Shown: positions 47,836 through 60,042, numbered from the stretch's first letter. The stretch is DNA of 64,000 bases from Trichostrongylus colubriformis (GCA_963978905.1 OZ022259.1:55260727-55324726); one strand, 5' to 3'. Numbers and translations are program-made. The notes: a model not told the origin generated them from the letters alone.

Positions 47836-48435
47836 CTACACTATGGTCACCTCAATTACAGGAAAATTGCAGTTTCCTTGCCATTCCTGTGGTAGTCCTT
47901 GCACTACGAGGGCAGGTCTCCCATTAATATTCACTCGACTTTATTCATGGTAATAGTCATGCTAGATCGCCTCGTAAACTTTACATTGTAAAAGGGTTCA
48001 AAATCATCATAATTTGAGGGCATTTGATGAGGTGTACTCAACCAAAAAGATTGAAAGATCGATTGAATAGCCTTGTACTCACAGATGAAGAACAATCTTG
48101 AGGTCACTCGTCACTGCGTAGATGACTCTGTGGTCAGGGTCGGCTACCCTTTCTACTTCCATCAAATTCACTTTCCGATTATTCAAATCATCCTGTGTAG
48201 TATGCTAGTCTCTACGGCAGAAGGGTCATTCCTAAGCTTCTCTTGTTGTACCCCATTATCGATTCTTACAGAGTTTCTCGAACAATTCATCAATATAATT
48301 CCGAAACTCTATTTGCTAAAACGTCGACATTTCAATAAAGAGTTTTCCACACACTGTAATTAAATCGGAGTCAATGTAAGGCTGAGGGGGCATCGTCTGT
48401 TGTAGCGTAAGTGCCACACTGCGCTCGGCAAACAT
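47836..48435 (-). CDS. Compact three-exon gene, 97 residues, unknown function
   Basis: Reading minus, exons 48435-48355 (from ATG), 48192-48083 and 47938-47836 (TAG). Donors are GTGTGT and GTGAGT, acceptors TACTACACAG and GAATAAAG, and phases 0 and 2 agree. The ATG lies 6 nt after a GTAACAG acceptor, as expected for spliced-leader trans-splicing. No signal peptide or membrane span. The central part (VIYAVTSDLKIVLHL) looks like beta strands. A frame reading through 48441 from an upstream exon near 48.7 kb is a possible alternative start. Confidence 0.6.
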
Positions 48436-49315
48436 AATCTCCTGTTACTCAACGTTGACACAACGCGTTCATACAGTCAACGAGTACAATACGAAACGAA
48501 AGAACGCATGCAGAAGGAGACCAAATAAATTTCGTGGGTCAGGGGCATGCCTAACTAGCAAGAGCCGGAGTCAAGCGTTACGTTAAGAAATGCATTGAGT
48601 TTCGATGTCTACCAAGCATCAATATGAAGAGGGCAGGTCTTACACGTAAACCTATGTTGATGTTCAGATGATATACCAGGCACTTTGCATCGAATGAACC
48701 GAGACGTGACCATGCGATTGTCTCTTACGCTATACAATGTTCGACTCAGTAAGCAACCGCATAAGTACCGTGAAAATTCAGATATTTAACTATAGCGCTG
48801 CTCAGATAAGGGTGGTGCCTGATAATCTATTGCAAAATTCGCTGAAGATCTCGTCGATGTGTCAAAATACACACTCTCTGTACTTTCCTTCCTTGAACGG
48901 CATGTGGTGCAATATGCTGATAAATAATACATATTGCTAGTGCTAGCAAAGGCGTACCAGCTCTGTTTGAAGTGTTATTTGAGAGTTGTAAGAGTAAGTG
49001 TCAGTGCTATTGACGAAGTACCCTTCCGATTTCCCCCACTTCCTTCGCCAGAGCCTACTTCTTTTTTGTTCCTTTCAATGAACCATTCACCTGTCCCTGG
49101 AAAAAAATGTGGATCTCTCCTTAGCTGAGGTGGTTTAGTGACAAGTGGTATTGTAACATAGACTGAGGATCAAGTCTGAATGCCCACCAAGTCTCCTACT
49201 CCTCCAAGGTAGCTAAACAGGTACCGGATTTGTTTGGCAGCAAAACAGTGGGTTGTTTATCGGGTGCGCCCACAAGGCAGATAGTCCATATCATATTCAA
49301 ATATCATTATTCTTT

Positions 49316-49618
49316 TTATTGGAGATTGAATATGTGGTATGTTTTTGAGAAATGCGTTTTTACTTCGTCGCGGTACATTCTGATACACTCGCAACAAAGT
49401 TGAATTGCATATTGCAACGGGCATAACGGCTGAAGTGTTCTGCACACACTGGTGGCAATTGGGTAGGGCAACGTCCAAGCTAAGCCGCAGCCGTTACCCT
49501 GCCCGTCGCATTCCTTGCACTCGGCAGGGTCATGATGCGCATATGTGCATCTTTCAAAGCACGTTATGCAGCAGATCGTCTCCTTAAGCCCAGCACGTTC
49601 ATTGACCATGTCCTCCAT
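49316..49618 (-). CDS. Cysteine-rich small protein or last exon, 100 residues
   Basis: An open frame from ATG 49618 to a TAA that overlaps an AATAAA. Thirteen or so Cys lie between residues 16 and 80 (ETICCITCFERC, ECKECDGQGNGC, LCCEC). No signal peptide from this ATG. The frame stays open upstream to about 49643, where ACCAACAG could be an acceptor. A partial duplication (AAGGYATTTAAGAGCATGGA) covers the start region. Not a recognised ShK, EGF or trypsin-inhibitor spacing. Confidence 0.45.
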   Translation of the reverse strand: MEDMVNERAGLKETICCITCFERCTYAHHDPAECKECDGQGNGCGLAWTLPYPIATSVCRTLQPLCPLQYAIQLCCECIRMYRDEVKTHFSKTYHIFNLQ

Positions 49619-49649
49619 GCTCTTAAATACCTTGCCTAACCCTGTTGGT

Positions 49650-50650
49650 ACCCAAAATCCATGCTCTTAAATGCCTTGCTTAAGCGGCTGTCTGTCAGGA
49701 TGTCGTATGAATGCTGGATAAATGAATACTGTGTAGCGCATCCGAGCGTAGTAAGAAAATAGCGGTCCCATTGTTCATCCATTATCCATGTATCCCTTCG
49801 ATTCTACTTGTTTCATGAAAAGAAGCCGTTTGTATGCACACACAAATGCCCTACCATGTGTGCCCCTCCCTTTCAAGGTTCCTCTCAAAAAAGACCTCTT
49901 TTGAGCAATGATTCATTTTGTATGGATCAGAGACAAGTTCACTTTTGCATGGATCAGAAACTTTGACGTACCGCCGAAATCCGTCTTTGAAACAATCCCT
50001 CTTTTTTTCTTAATTTGTTTAACGACGCAGTTTTGTGTTTTAATTTACTACCAACGTGAAGGCCACGACATCCCCCCTCCCTTTCCGCTCACAAAAAAAA
50101 ATTACGGAAGTGATCGGTGAATAAAAGGATTGAGTGGTGTAGATCAACCATTGTGTATGTCAGGTACTCGTGATGGTAGGAACATTCTTACATTCGATGC
50201 TATAGGCATGGGGTGACGTGGGGGAGCATCCCACAATGGACATCATTTGTACTTAGGCCCAGAAGGGTAAAGGAGTCCTTCCTTTCCTCCACTAAGGCTT
50301 AGACAAAAATATACGCCTGAGTGTGCAGATCGACCTCAAAGATCTGCTCAGTTGTGCGACGTTCTATAAGAATTCCCCTCATTGTAGTAGCACCTTATAC
50401 TCTTTATACGTACAAAGTCCCATGAGCTAGCGTCACTTCACTCAGCCGGCTGAGTGGCAAAAAATGGCTTATTCGAGATAGAGTAATGGCAAGATGCTCA
50501 AATTTGCAAGTTTTGTAAGATGTCATTTATATATAAGATGAAACATGAGCAGCTTTCCTATCTACCATGACTGTCGAGTGACAGTGCAGGAGGCAGTGGT
50601 GCCTCCACTCTCAACACTACTGAGCAACCGAAAACACACTCATGAAAATG
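49650..50650. other. Mostly repeats
   Basis: 50225-50340 matches 33430-33660, and a short part of it (ATATRC...GAGYRTRCA) recurs at 52460-52505. No gene seen. Confidence 0.4.
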
Positions 50651-50659
50651 GTGAGCGAT

Positions 50660-51075
50660 TATTTGTCACTCGCGCGTAGTTTTCCTATTGATAAGGGCAA
50701 ACCGTCTGTTTTGAGACCAAGACAGCAGAAATGATAATCCAGGATATTCAGGGAGATGAAATTTGCTGATTACGAAAGAGAGCCAGGAGTTTAATAAGAA
50801 GACAGTGTGTGCCGTAACTTGTAGCGGAAAGTGTGCTCCGTCTTCTCGATAAAGCCTAGCGTCAACCACAGGATTCTCGTTGGTCAAAGTCCTCGAACAA
50901 GTGGCCGTACCGCAGGCGACACCCGATCGCCACACATCACAGATCTACACTTCAGCTGATATTTGACCTTGTAATTGTGATGGGCCCATTGAAAAAAGTG
51001 TCCACGATAGAAGTCAGCGGGGAAGATAAGTTTTCTTTTCCGCTGGCGATTTGCCGTTTTATTCGATCTTTCGTC
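50660..51075 (-). CDS. Two overlapping minus ORFs, uncertain
   Basis: A 37-codon frame starts MTKDRIKRQIASGKEN near 51.07 kb and reaches a possible AG/GTCAAA donor. An 89-codon frame (50666-50935) follows. Composition is protein-like, but no convincing acceptor joins them. Confidence 0.22.
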
Positions 51076-51298
51076 ATATTGCACGAGTTAGCAGCTCTAT
51101 TTTTATTTTCAACGTGCAACTGAATTACGCTCGTGGTGCCTTTAAATCATACAGGAAACGCATTTGGTCGTGGTTAGGCTTGGATAAACTCAACGTTCAG
51201 GTTAGTTGCCATCTTAGTTGACGAATCCTTGCAGCGTGATTGAACCTATTTCATGCTACGTATTAATAATCGATGTCTACAAAGTTACTTCGCTATAA

Positions 51299-51673
51299 AC
51301 TTCGCTCGGCGCCAGCGCTTCTATTCCATTTTCCTGCTTTTGTGCTATTGGAAAATCTCTGCTCCTTTTATTGCTAATATTGCTCTGCCTAGTTTTCATC
51401 TTGTCCATATGCGCACTGCTCATTTTGAAAGAGACAACCAATCTTTTTCGTCACATGAGGCCATCATTCTCACTGTATGGCGCCGTTTCCTTTTTACTCC
51501 TTTCCTATCCACTTTTCGTGTTTTTCTCATTGAAGTCATCTGACATAGTCGTGTGGCTCAGACATTCGTATCGATCATTCATACGAGGTCGAAGGGGCTA
51601 CTTTGTATTTTTTTTAATTAGCCCTGAGACCTTTACCTTTCTTCGTATTGTTGCCGCTTTGAAAAGTTGGTAA
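51299..51673 (+). CDS. Hydrophobic ORF, ~124 codons
   Basis: Open from 51299 to TAA 51671-51673, with two strongly hydrophobic stretches (LLLLLLILLCLVFILSICAL and AVSFLLLSYPLFVFF). It could be the end of a membrane receptor, or chance in T-rich DNA. No start or acceptor chosen. Confidence 0.22.
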   Translation, partial: TSLGASASIPFSCFCAIGKSLLLLLLILLCLVFILSICALLILKETTNLFRHMRPSFSLYGAVSFLLLSYPLFVFFSLKSSDIVVWLRHSYRSFIRGRRGYFVFFLISPETFTFLRIVAALKSW

Positions 51674-53342
51674 CGGGTCGTGTATTGTAATAGAATTACT
51701 ATGTTGCACTAAATACACCTAATACGGCGACAATCACATTTCTTGTCACAATAGCGATTGAGTTTGACAGCTCCCATAAGGCTTCCCCCACCTAGACTTA
51801 GAAAAAAATCCCTCACCCCTTCTCAACGTATGAGAACTTCTATTTTTGTAGAACAGTGAAGCTGTCACATTGGTAATTTGTGCGGTGTATTCAAATACTT
51901 CTGGTGTGTACTGTAATGCGTTGCGAGTCGCATCTACCCTCCTGCCTTGGTATTGAGCACCCTTCCAGCTTGTGAAATTGCCCACCCGAACGGCTCTCAA
52001 AAGCTGAAGTTTAGAAAATCAAAGGAAAACTCATAACCTTGCGAAAATAAGCATGTACATCATGTACATGAGGGATGGTCAGGGGTCGGCTTGGGAGGCG
52101 CCATGCATTCGACTTATACTCACAGATGCTAGCACTTCGAAAATTCGGTGATTTTCATGTGATCTCGTAGGTTAGGTCAAATACCGCGATCGAATCGTTC
52201 GAACAACGTGCCATCAGCAGCCCAGAACGGACCTCTCCGCTTTGTGTTATCGATCTCTGCCTTCTAGACTTTCCCGATACGTTCTTCAGTTATTCCTTAT
52301 GTGTCTTTCCAAGAACGACATGAACCTGTGTGTATTATGTGATTCTGTAACATTGTTTTATTCCTATGATGTTTTATTTTCCTTCACTCTGACACTTAGC
52401 TCGGTGCTACTTGCGAAACCCCTCCCCCGTAGCCCCCGCCTCCCCCCTCCCCCCACGAGTAAGGCTCAGGTAAAAATATGCACTTGAGCATACAAACTTG
52501 GAAGTTCCGGTAGGGTATTGGGAGAGGGACCATGGCGCGATAACGAGTGGCCCACCCCCAACTACTTTGGCACTCTTTGCTCATACGGAAGCGGATCTTA
52601 ATCACCCTTTCTCTGACATGAAACCTGGGTCACTTTTTTTCATGAGGTAACTAAGTTCGCAAAATAGGGCTTACATAATGTAGTGTGCCAGTATGTGGAT
52701 AGGGGATGGGGAGACATTTTATGACATATATTCCAGTCTACGTTCCAGCACAAAACAATCTAACGAAGAAGGCAGGACGGTGTTACTGCAGTTAGGGGCA
52801 CTCGCCAAAGCACATGCGCGCACAATTCTGCTCATTGCGCTTTCTCAATGTTACATTATGTTTATTTATAGCTACTTCAGCTGATAAACGAATCATTTGT
52901 TCTTTATATGAGTATTTTACAAGAAATTCGCTTTAATTACACTAAGCTACCATTCAGACGTATCTGCCTGAGCCTAGAAGAGGGCATCTGCTTCCATGAA
53001 TCCCCTCAATCGGAATCGTTTCTTTGCAACGCTTGAACCTGATTTGGCTTGTGTCAGACCACTCTGCGCCCCATCCATTACCGTCAGAGACGCATAGACA
53101 GTGAAGTGCCTCCCTTACTCCGGTAGCACCGGTAGGACGATACGAAGAAATGACTGTGAGCAAGTGGATGTGGAATTTCGCACAGGTGTTGGAAGGGGGC
53201 AAATGCGGAATTAAACCGCCATTTTTCCTGTGTTTTTCTACCTTTTTATTTATTCTTGTCGTCCCATCTTGAACCATTCATTTGCGTTATGATTCAACTT
53301 CTGAGCCATGTGTGATGTACATATGTAGCTTTCTGTTGACAG

Positions 53343-53969
53343 CCTTCACTTTATCGTTCACAAAGATCGACATCCGCCAAAGCGATTTTTTCGGTGTCAG
53401 TCACAAGGAGGACGGAGAGGGGTAGCTATTCCCACTCTTAGAACCTAACAGGATTTCTGCGTACAGTACTCAGCTGTATTTTGCAGGAATTCAAAATGCA
53501 ACGTTTTGCGCAATCTAGTGACACGAGGTGGTATAGTAAAGTATAACGTCCCAAGGCATCCCTCACTACAGGTACGATACCTTATTTCATGCTTCGATCT
53601 TTGTAGACGTAAAGAGGTCTGTACAACTCTGAAAATTATGGATATGCCATCTCCTGAAATCGGTTCCGTACATTTACTGCTTCAGTATTACTCGTGGTAC
53701 ATTAGCTTTTGCGCTTAACGACTATTTCAATAGGATCCATTCAAGGCACTGCTCCAACATTTTGAAGGAACCGGAAGGGGTCTGAAACAAGAGGAAAATG
53801 TAAGGAAATAAGCATTTTGTAACGAACACTGAAGGTTAAAAGCGATAATCGGCGAAAAAACCAGGTTTCAGAAGCGCGACGCTATGGTGTGTATTTGCAT
53901 CACATTCGCACCAACACACTGACTTTCCGAGTTTTCCGCTGTAGGAGACGGGCCGCGAGCCAACGTTAA
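53343..53969 (+). CDS. 3' end of a multi-exon gene, unknown family
   Basis: Exons 53343-53421, 53487-53571, 53734-53799 and 53865-53969 (TAA). Introns are 65, 162 and 65 nt, acceptors are CTGTTGACAG, TTTTGCAG, TTTCAATAG and AAACCAG, and all phases agree. The first exon enters in phase 1, so 5' exons are missing. It encodes 111 residues, with DFFGVSHKEDGEG, RGGIVKYNVPRHPSLQDPF and a basic tail. Function unknown. An AATAAA lies near 54.09 kb. Confidence 0.6.
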
Positions 53970-54309
53970 TTTTATCACCTGACTCCCAGCGCAGTGGAGT
54001 GCCCATTCCCAACTACATTAACATCCATGTAATTACATCTAGAAACAATACAAGAAAGAACAAAAGAAAAAGTCAAAAAAAGAACAACTCTGTAATAAAA
54101 ACATCTCTCCTTGGCCCCATGCCAAAGCGTCAAATTGGCGAGTTTGTGCTATGGCGGCCACTTAAGCCCGTCCAAACTAAGTCTGTTCTACCGAAACCAA
54201 AATTACCCCCTTCCGGTGTGTTTCAATTGAACTTCTCGTGATGCTCCCTCACTGATGCGACGTTCGTCGAACCTTCTCAGATTGTACGCATTTCCGATCT
54301 TTGGGATAA

Positions 54310-54325
54310 GGGGTAAGTATCACTG
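54310..54325 (+). other. Strong splice donor, unassigned
   Basis: AAGGGGTAAGTATC after a protein-like stretch (SQIVRISDLWDKG, or in another frame MRRSSNLLRLYAFP). No partner exon was settled. Confidence 0.25.
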
Positions 54326-55485
54326 TAGTTGATTTGTTTTTCTTCTGTGTGAAGGCGAATATATGTACTATGAATGAGTAATCAGGAATTGAGATAGTGC
54401 TCTGATACTTCGATGGCCCACTTTCTACAATTGTTAATATAGCATAAGTTGGTTCTTGTCCAGGAGAAGGCTATGTGGCCGCATTTTTTTTTTTTGAGGA
54501 GAAACGGATGAAATCCCTAGACGGCAGTCAGTCTGGAGACTTCACCTGTCCATGAAGTTCTCATAGGTTAAAACATCCAGATAGCGCCAATCTCAGCGAA
54601 GTGATGTTCTTTTTAGAATCTTCATCTTATCAACGGATTCAGTATTCCTGGATTGAACAATTGATCTTGGTGGGCTTTCAAAGCAGCGCTAGCTGTTGCA
54701 TTCTAGTACCATTAAGGACCTTTTTTCTTTTGTGATCAGTTTTTCAAGCCACTTGACTATGTGAAGGCTGGAGTAAGTAAGGTTCATTAGTCAGTGACGC
54801 GATTGTGATCCGATTGTCGCAACGCCACCGTAACGCAGGCTTCCGAATGAAAGCGTTGACGGGCTGGATGCATTGGCGGCCTCTTGGCGTGCTACGATAG
54901 TCACGATCCACGCAACGCAGTCTTATCTTCAATAGTGGGCACGCTCGAGCACGCCAACGTATTAGTGCCGGTCGTTAAGATTGCATCGCCGGGTATGAAT
55001 GCATTTTGATGAATGGACTTCTGGAGATTGACCTCTGGGTCCTTTTTCTATTTGCTGGCAATTGACAAAGCATTCAAATGTTGAGTTATGCAATAAGTAC
55101 TTGACATCATTTATTCCCTGTGTCTCACAACATTTGCTTCAGCTTCAGAAAAAGTTCGTATAAATGGTTGATAAGCATCTTCTACACTACGAAAAGGTGT
55201 TGTTTTCCGAGCCCTTTAATCCTTTAATATCCGAGGTTCAGAAGATAGTGATATGAAGACAAGATGGCAAAAATTTGCACAACTGCCAACTCCTCCTCTT
55301 CGCCTGCCACCGAGTCCAAAAAATAGTACTATTTGTTTATAATCGTGTGGGCTTACAAGCAGAGTAATTTGTAAAGGAAATCTGCACCTCTGGTTATTCG
55401 AGGTCCAGAAAAGCAATGGTTGAAAAAGCAATGGTTACAGCTCAGCTTGACAGAAAACGAGGTGAGCCATCAGAAAAAGTCTTAC

Positions 55486-55686
55486 AGAAAAGCCAGTTCA
55501 TCTTCCTCCACGACATCGGACAAATCTCTTCGGAAGAATCTTCGAGGCTGCTCCCACAGCTTGCCACAAGCTTGATTGGGAAGTTGAGCAGAACTCATCG
55601 TACTCTTCGAACCTAGCGCTTGAGGTTTGTCACTTTGTACACTTGTTGTTTTCCAAATGAAGGAATTATCTTCAAAAAATAACGGA
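55486..55686 (-). CDS. Internal coding exon, minus strand, unknown gene
   Basis: Acceptor GCCTTTCTCAG and donor GTAAG bound a 201-nt exon, entering and leaving in phase 2. It encodes 66 full codons including QACGKLWEQPRRFFRRDLSD and an acidic end. The 3' continuation is probably in 55.2-55.4 kb, where several frames compete. Upstream exons not found. Confidence 0.5.
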
Positions 55687-55849
55687 CTGAGAAAGGCAGA
55701 CCAAGCAATCTCTTCGAACACGATTGTTGTGGAATACTGGTAAGTTTCATTAGGGGAAATAGCGAGTGTTTAGTCGCCAGCCTGATGTTTCTCTAAGCAG
55801 AACTACTCATGTAATGAAACAAGGTTTGGTGAGGCTACTTGCGCCAGAA

Positions 55850-56010
55850 AATCGCGTGGCCGCTCGCGGCGCGGCGGGTGCGAGTGGCAGTGGCAGGGCA
55901 TGGCAGCCTTCAAGCGAGGCAGTGTGACATGGGTGGAGGAGGCAGGGCGGCATGGGTGGAAGTGCAGAGGTGACGCAGATACGCTCTATCGGGCTCCCAA
56001 GGGTATCGAT
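55850..56010 (+). repeat. GC-rich dispersed repeat, copy B
   Basis: Matches 17434-17690 in the same orientation. Confidence 0.7.
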
Positions 56011-56451
56011 TCGGGCGACTCCGCAAGCGATATTCTGGCCTAAGTAACCTCACCCAACAAGATTCAGTGCTGTGACCATAGCGATGCGTTGAGTCCTTCA
56101 TAATGCTGGTAAGTGTAGGTGGTACTTCTTTCCAGTAGTAGTGGGTATGAATCGTTTGATGTTCTGCCCTTGTAGTGCTTGAATAATAATCGCTTTCTTT
56201 CGGCTTCGGATTTACTTATCGTATCCGCGTTGTAGTGAAGCCAGCTGTGTATTCATCGTCAACACCTCGGTTTTAAGGACGTCGTTATGTGTAGAGAACC
56301 TTTGTGAAAAAACATGCTCGGATAGACTGGAGATCTGTTGGACTCTCTACACGACCAGCTTTTACCACGTATTGATTTCTTTCTATGACTTGCTCTCATT
56401 TCATTACGAATTCATTGATTTACTTTCTCTTCTGTTCGACACTTCTCTAAG

Positions 56452-56575
56452 CAATTATTCCTGGCGAAGCCGGAACACTTTTTGGGACGGTACGATAAGC
56501 AAGTGGCCCCTTTTTCGTTCAATTGTCAAAGAACTGCTAGCGAAGTCGTATGGAAGGACAGAATCCTATACGTTG
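56452..56575 (+). CDS. Two small coding exons, + strand, unassigned gene
   Basis: Exons 56452-56489 and 56532-56575 are bounded by TTCTCTAAG, GTACGA, GTCAAAG and GTAGCA. The 42-nt intron keeps phase, giving QLFLAKPEHFLGR joined to TASEVVWKDRILYV. Probably part of the gene ending at 57249, but the link is not shown. Confidence 0.4.
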
Positions 56576-56829
56576 GTAGCATGCATAGCCCATTTCATTT
56601 GGAGTGAATGCTTATCGCCGCTCCGCTGCCAAAGGCACATCCCACGATGAGTCTAGTAGAATTCACATGGATATCTGACTTGGTTGCTGAAGACACCGGT
56701 AGGTGGAAATTCTGGTCTGTGACAGAACAATTGTTTTTCCGTCGAGTTATGGTTTGCCGCAATTGCACATCATTAGGAATGAAACAAATTCGCCCCCACC
56801 AACATCGAATGGCACTCTGCTCGTCCCAA

Positions 56830-56910
56830 CAGGCAACTTGGCCTGTCAAGCGCTGCAGCTCGAGGTCAAGCGCGCTAGGATCGTAATAGTGCTCCAAAGT
56901 CGCGCTTTCC
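56830..56910 (+). repeat. Dispersed exon-like repeat, copy 3
   Basis: CAGCTCGAGGTCAAGCGCGC matches the terminal block of 10080-10432 and 16680-17330. Confidence 0.55.
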
Positions 56911-57044
56911 AATGCCAGCTATGCTACACATGATCTCTTCTTGCCTTTGGCTTTTTCATTTACGGGGAGCAGTGCTTCCAAAGACGCTTTCCTCCATGCC
57001 CTCCTGCCTTGGATGCGGTGTCTCTAATGCATAGCAAAGGAACG

Positions 57045-57249
57045 ATGTGTGTGCGAGTTCTCCTTGCGCCGGATTTACTTCAGACCTTGCGACTTCGTTG
57101 CTCAGAAATCTACGAACGTAAAGGTCAAAGGTACGGGATCACGCGGTGACCATGCACATCCCCTGAACGTTCCCTATGACTGTTTTCTCTGGAGATATTT
57201 GGAACATTGTGCGAAAGGAGGATATGATTTATATGAACAAATTGTCTGA
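57045..57249 (+). CDS. 3' end of a gene, two exons
   Basis: Exon to 57130 (donor GTACGG) and exon 57195-57249 (acceptor TTTTCTCTGGAG, stop TGA), phase 2 agreeing. From ATG 57045 it gives 46 residues (VRVLLAPDLLQTLRLRC, KGGYDLYEQIV). The frame is open further upstream to about 56.98 kb, so the ATG may not be the start. Confidence 0.45.
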
Positions 57250-57974
57250 ATAATTAATGTCACAGGGCAAAGGCCGCTAGCTCTCACACGGTCGCATGCC
57301 TAGGTCAAACCCTGTGTCCCAACCTACACCCGGAGTCAGGTCACCCATGAGTGGGTTTACTTCACCAGACGATTGATTTGCTACTAATTTCAAGATCTTG
57401 GCTACGTAGCTGGTCTACTTATGTCAAAGATAAGGGTCGAAGAGTAAAGGCAGGTATTTGTGAAGGAATGTGTAGTAAAGTTGGATTTGCTGTTTGTATT
57501 TGTTAATTAAATGATTAAGTCGGGGCATCCTCCATTGAACACAATTTCTGAATGAAGGCAGAAAGATCTATGATGAGTTTGAAGCTAGTTCCAGTAACAG
57601 TCCATAATACAATGTTTTGCTCACACATGAATGTTAATTTCGTCGTCTCTATAGTGAATTACCCCCACATAACAGTGGTGACCAGACCTCCTGGAACACT
57701 GGTCGGAACACTCGCACGCCACTCTCAAAGGTACGGCACATTTTCAGAGGACACACCTCTTTACGTTCTCATTTCAACACACTTTGTGGGTATTTCTAGG
57801 AGTTTCGGAACCGGTTGACGCGATTGTGACTCTTCACACTTGCGGGTCGTATGGTGAGACTGACCCATTGACATCCTTGTGAATTCACTCCATTCCTCAG
57901 GTGTCCACCTTCCCCAAATCACCAAGCAACATTGCCCAATCAAGGAATTTGTGGTCTTCGGGTTTTCAAATACT

Positions 57975-58711
57975 AAGGGTGCCAAAAAAAAGTAATTTGT
58001 CTCGTCCACTTTCACCCCACTTTAGCCGAACTACAGCAAATTCTGTTGAGGTATTTACATCCCCAGATTCAAGAGCAGACCTCACTCTATTACTATACTC
58101 CGTGGCAGCCTTCTGCACGAGCAGGAACGGGAGCGAGGAAAGAGTGAACAAGATGTGTCACCTCAACTGGGCAAAATCCGAAATTTCGTCGCCCTCGTTC
58201 ACAGCCTTGCTGAGGTCCGTTCACTCTGGGTACCTAAGGGGATTCATACTGGGTGGTGTTCTTTAGGATCCCGTTTTTTCCGGGTTCCCAACGCCCTTCG
58301 TTTCCAAGAGCCAAAACGTGCACTTACCACTGAAACCCCTCCGGAGGCGGATTTGGGCATGAAAATGATACTTCGGATCATAGCAGCCTTGTCCAAGCAG
58401 CAAGGGCTCTGTGACTTCCATGAGCCGAAGGGCCAGTCCTTAGGAAGCTTCCCACAAAAGACCTACCATGGAACCCGGCTCACTGTTTTAAGGGGACCTT
58501 GATACCGTGGGTGCTCCGAAGCCCGACTGCGCCACTTGAAGGTTCTATATTTTTATGAAAATGAAAGTAGTGAGTCTCAGCTTGTTCCTGCTTTTAGAGG
58601 AACATTTCGGGTGTATTCTGCCCCAATACTTTCATTTCTTTTGTTTCCCTATGTTTTGTATAATTGGGAGATGTGAGTCGTGGGCAAAATTACTTTTTTT
58701 GGCACCCCCTG
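57975..58711 (+). mobile_element. MITE, CAGGGGGTGCC family, copy 3
   Basis: AAGGGTGCCAAAAAAAAGTA at the left and TTTTTTTGGCACCCCCTGTA at the right. It is the least decayed right end of the three copies. Confidence 0.82.
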
Positions 58712-58959
58712 TATGTGCCCTCTAGGCTTGGCGCAGTCAAGTCTAGAACAATCAGAACGGAAGGCCTATTTAACTGAAAAGATCAGATTTAGAAATGTGG
58801 TTTATCAGAAAGATTTTGATTCTGAGGTAGGGTTGTCGCAAAACGTTCAATAAATAGCAGATTATTCTATGGACCGAGTCCTGTGAATAAAACTAGATTC
58901 CATAATTTGCTTCAAAGTCTTGCCCGTGCGAATTCGCATAAATTATGCCAAATTTGGCT

Positions 58960-59213
58960 TGTTTAGAGCTTTGTGGAAATGTTTCACCAATTTTGTAAAT
59001 GTCATATGTGAATATGTTTTAAATATGTTTGTACCGCTTATTACTTCCCTTTTCTAGTCAGTTAATTCTTTAATTACTTGCCGTTAATGCAAGTTTTGGG
59101 CATCAGATGATCCCATGATTCTCGCACCTCGTAATTGTTACCTCGCACCATAGGTGCGAAGGGTTCGCACCATATGTGCGAAAATTTCCATTCGTACCAC
59201 TTTGTACCCACCC
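58960..59213 (-). mobile_element. Half copy of the MULE-like element
   Basis: Complement of 46248-46470, ending in TTTGTACCCACCC. The other terminal repeat is absent. Confidence 0.8.
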
Positions 59214-59274
59214 AGAAAATGACATCAATGACTTGAGTACATGGATGAAACGGTGTGAGAAACTTAATAACTGA

Positions 59275-59360
59275 GGCCGACATGGTGGCGCAGTTGCTAA
59301 AAGCGCTATATCGCCCATCCACGTGAGCAGTTCACACTCACGTCAGTCGCGGTTTTCGCC
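59275..59360 (+). repeat. tRNA-like SINE fragment
   Basis: TGGCGCAGTTG is a perfect box A. The box B position reads AGTTCACACTC, a poor match. It does not fold as a full tRNA. Confidence 0.35.
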
Positions 59361-59734
59361 TTTTCGATAGTAGTCGTTAGACCTGTCACAGCATTTATTC
59401 AATTACTTTTCTATAAGAGTCTTATGGGTCAATAAAATTTTAATGAACAAATAATTGAAGATACCACGAGGGTTATTTTAGTCGTCTGTCTGATATGAAA
59501 GTGGCGAATCAACGTACTGCCACCTGTCGAAGGGGAGGGGACAAGTAATATCTAGAGTGATAAACATAACGTTTCATTGCGTGACAAACTTATTAGACGT
59601 AAAACATTGGCATATTTTGGACGATCGAAGGAACCACCTACAAAAATTCCTCCCACCTAATTTTTCCGGAATCTCTGCTAGATATATTTATTGACAGAAG
59701 CACAATTTTCTATGTTCTAGTGCAGAAATCGAAA

Positions 59735-59890
59735 AACTGGGAGAAGAGCAACTCGTTTGAATTCCCGCCGCGAACAACTTCCCAAAAGTTAGCCGGCGGG
59801 AGGAGTGTAATTAAAGTTTTCGCTCCTACGTTAATTTGCTTCCCACTCTGCTCTGCGCCCACGTTGACGCCGTTACTTTGCTTTCAGGGC
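59735..59890 (+). repeat. Dispersed repeat shared with 43690-43865
   Basis: Inverted copy of the 43.7-kb sequence. Confidence 0.6.
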
Positions 59891-60042
59891 CCTAGTGGTC
59901 CACCTCCATGGGCGGCCTCATCTGGTTGTACGTTGTCTTGAGGAGCTGCATTTCTACCGGATCTCCCTTTTTGTGTGAATCTCCGCATGTGCCCCGCAGT
60001 GAGCAAATGCAACATCCAACTCTATATAATTGGCTTAGTATG

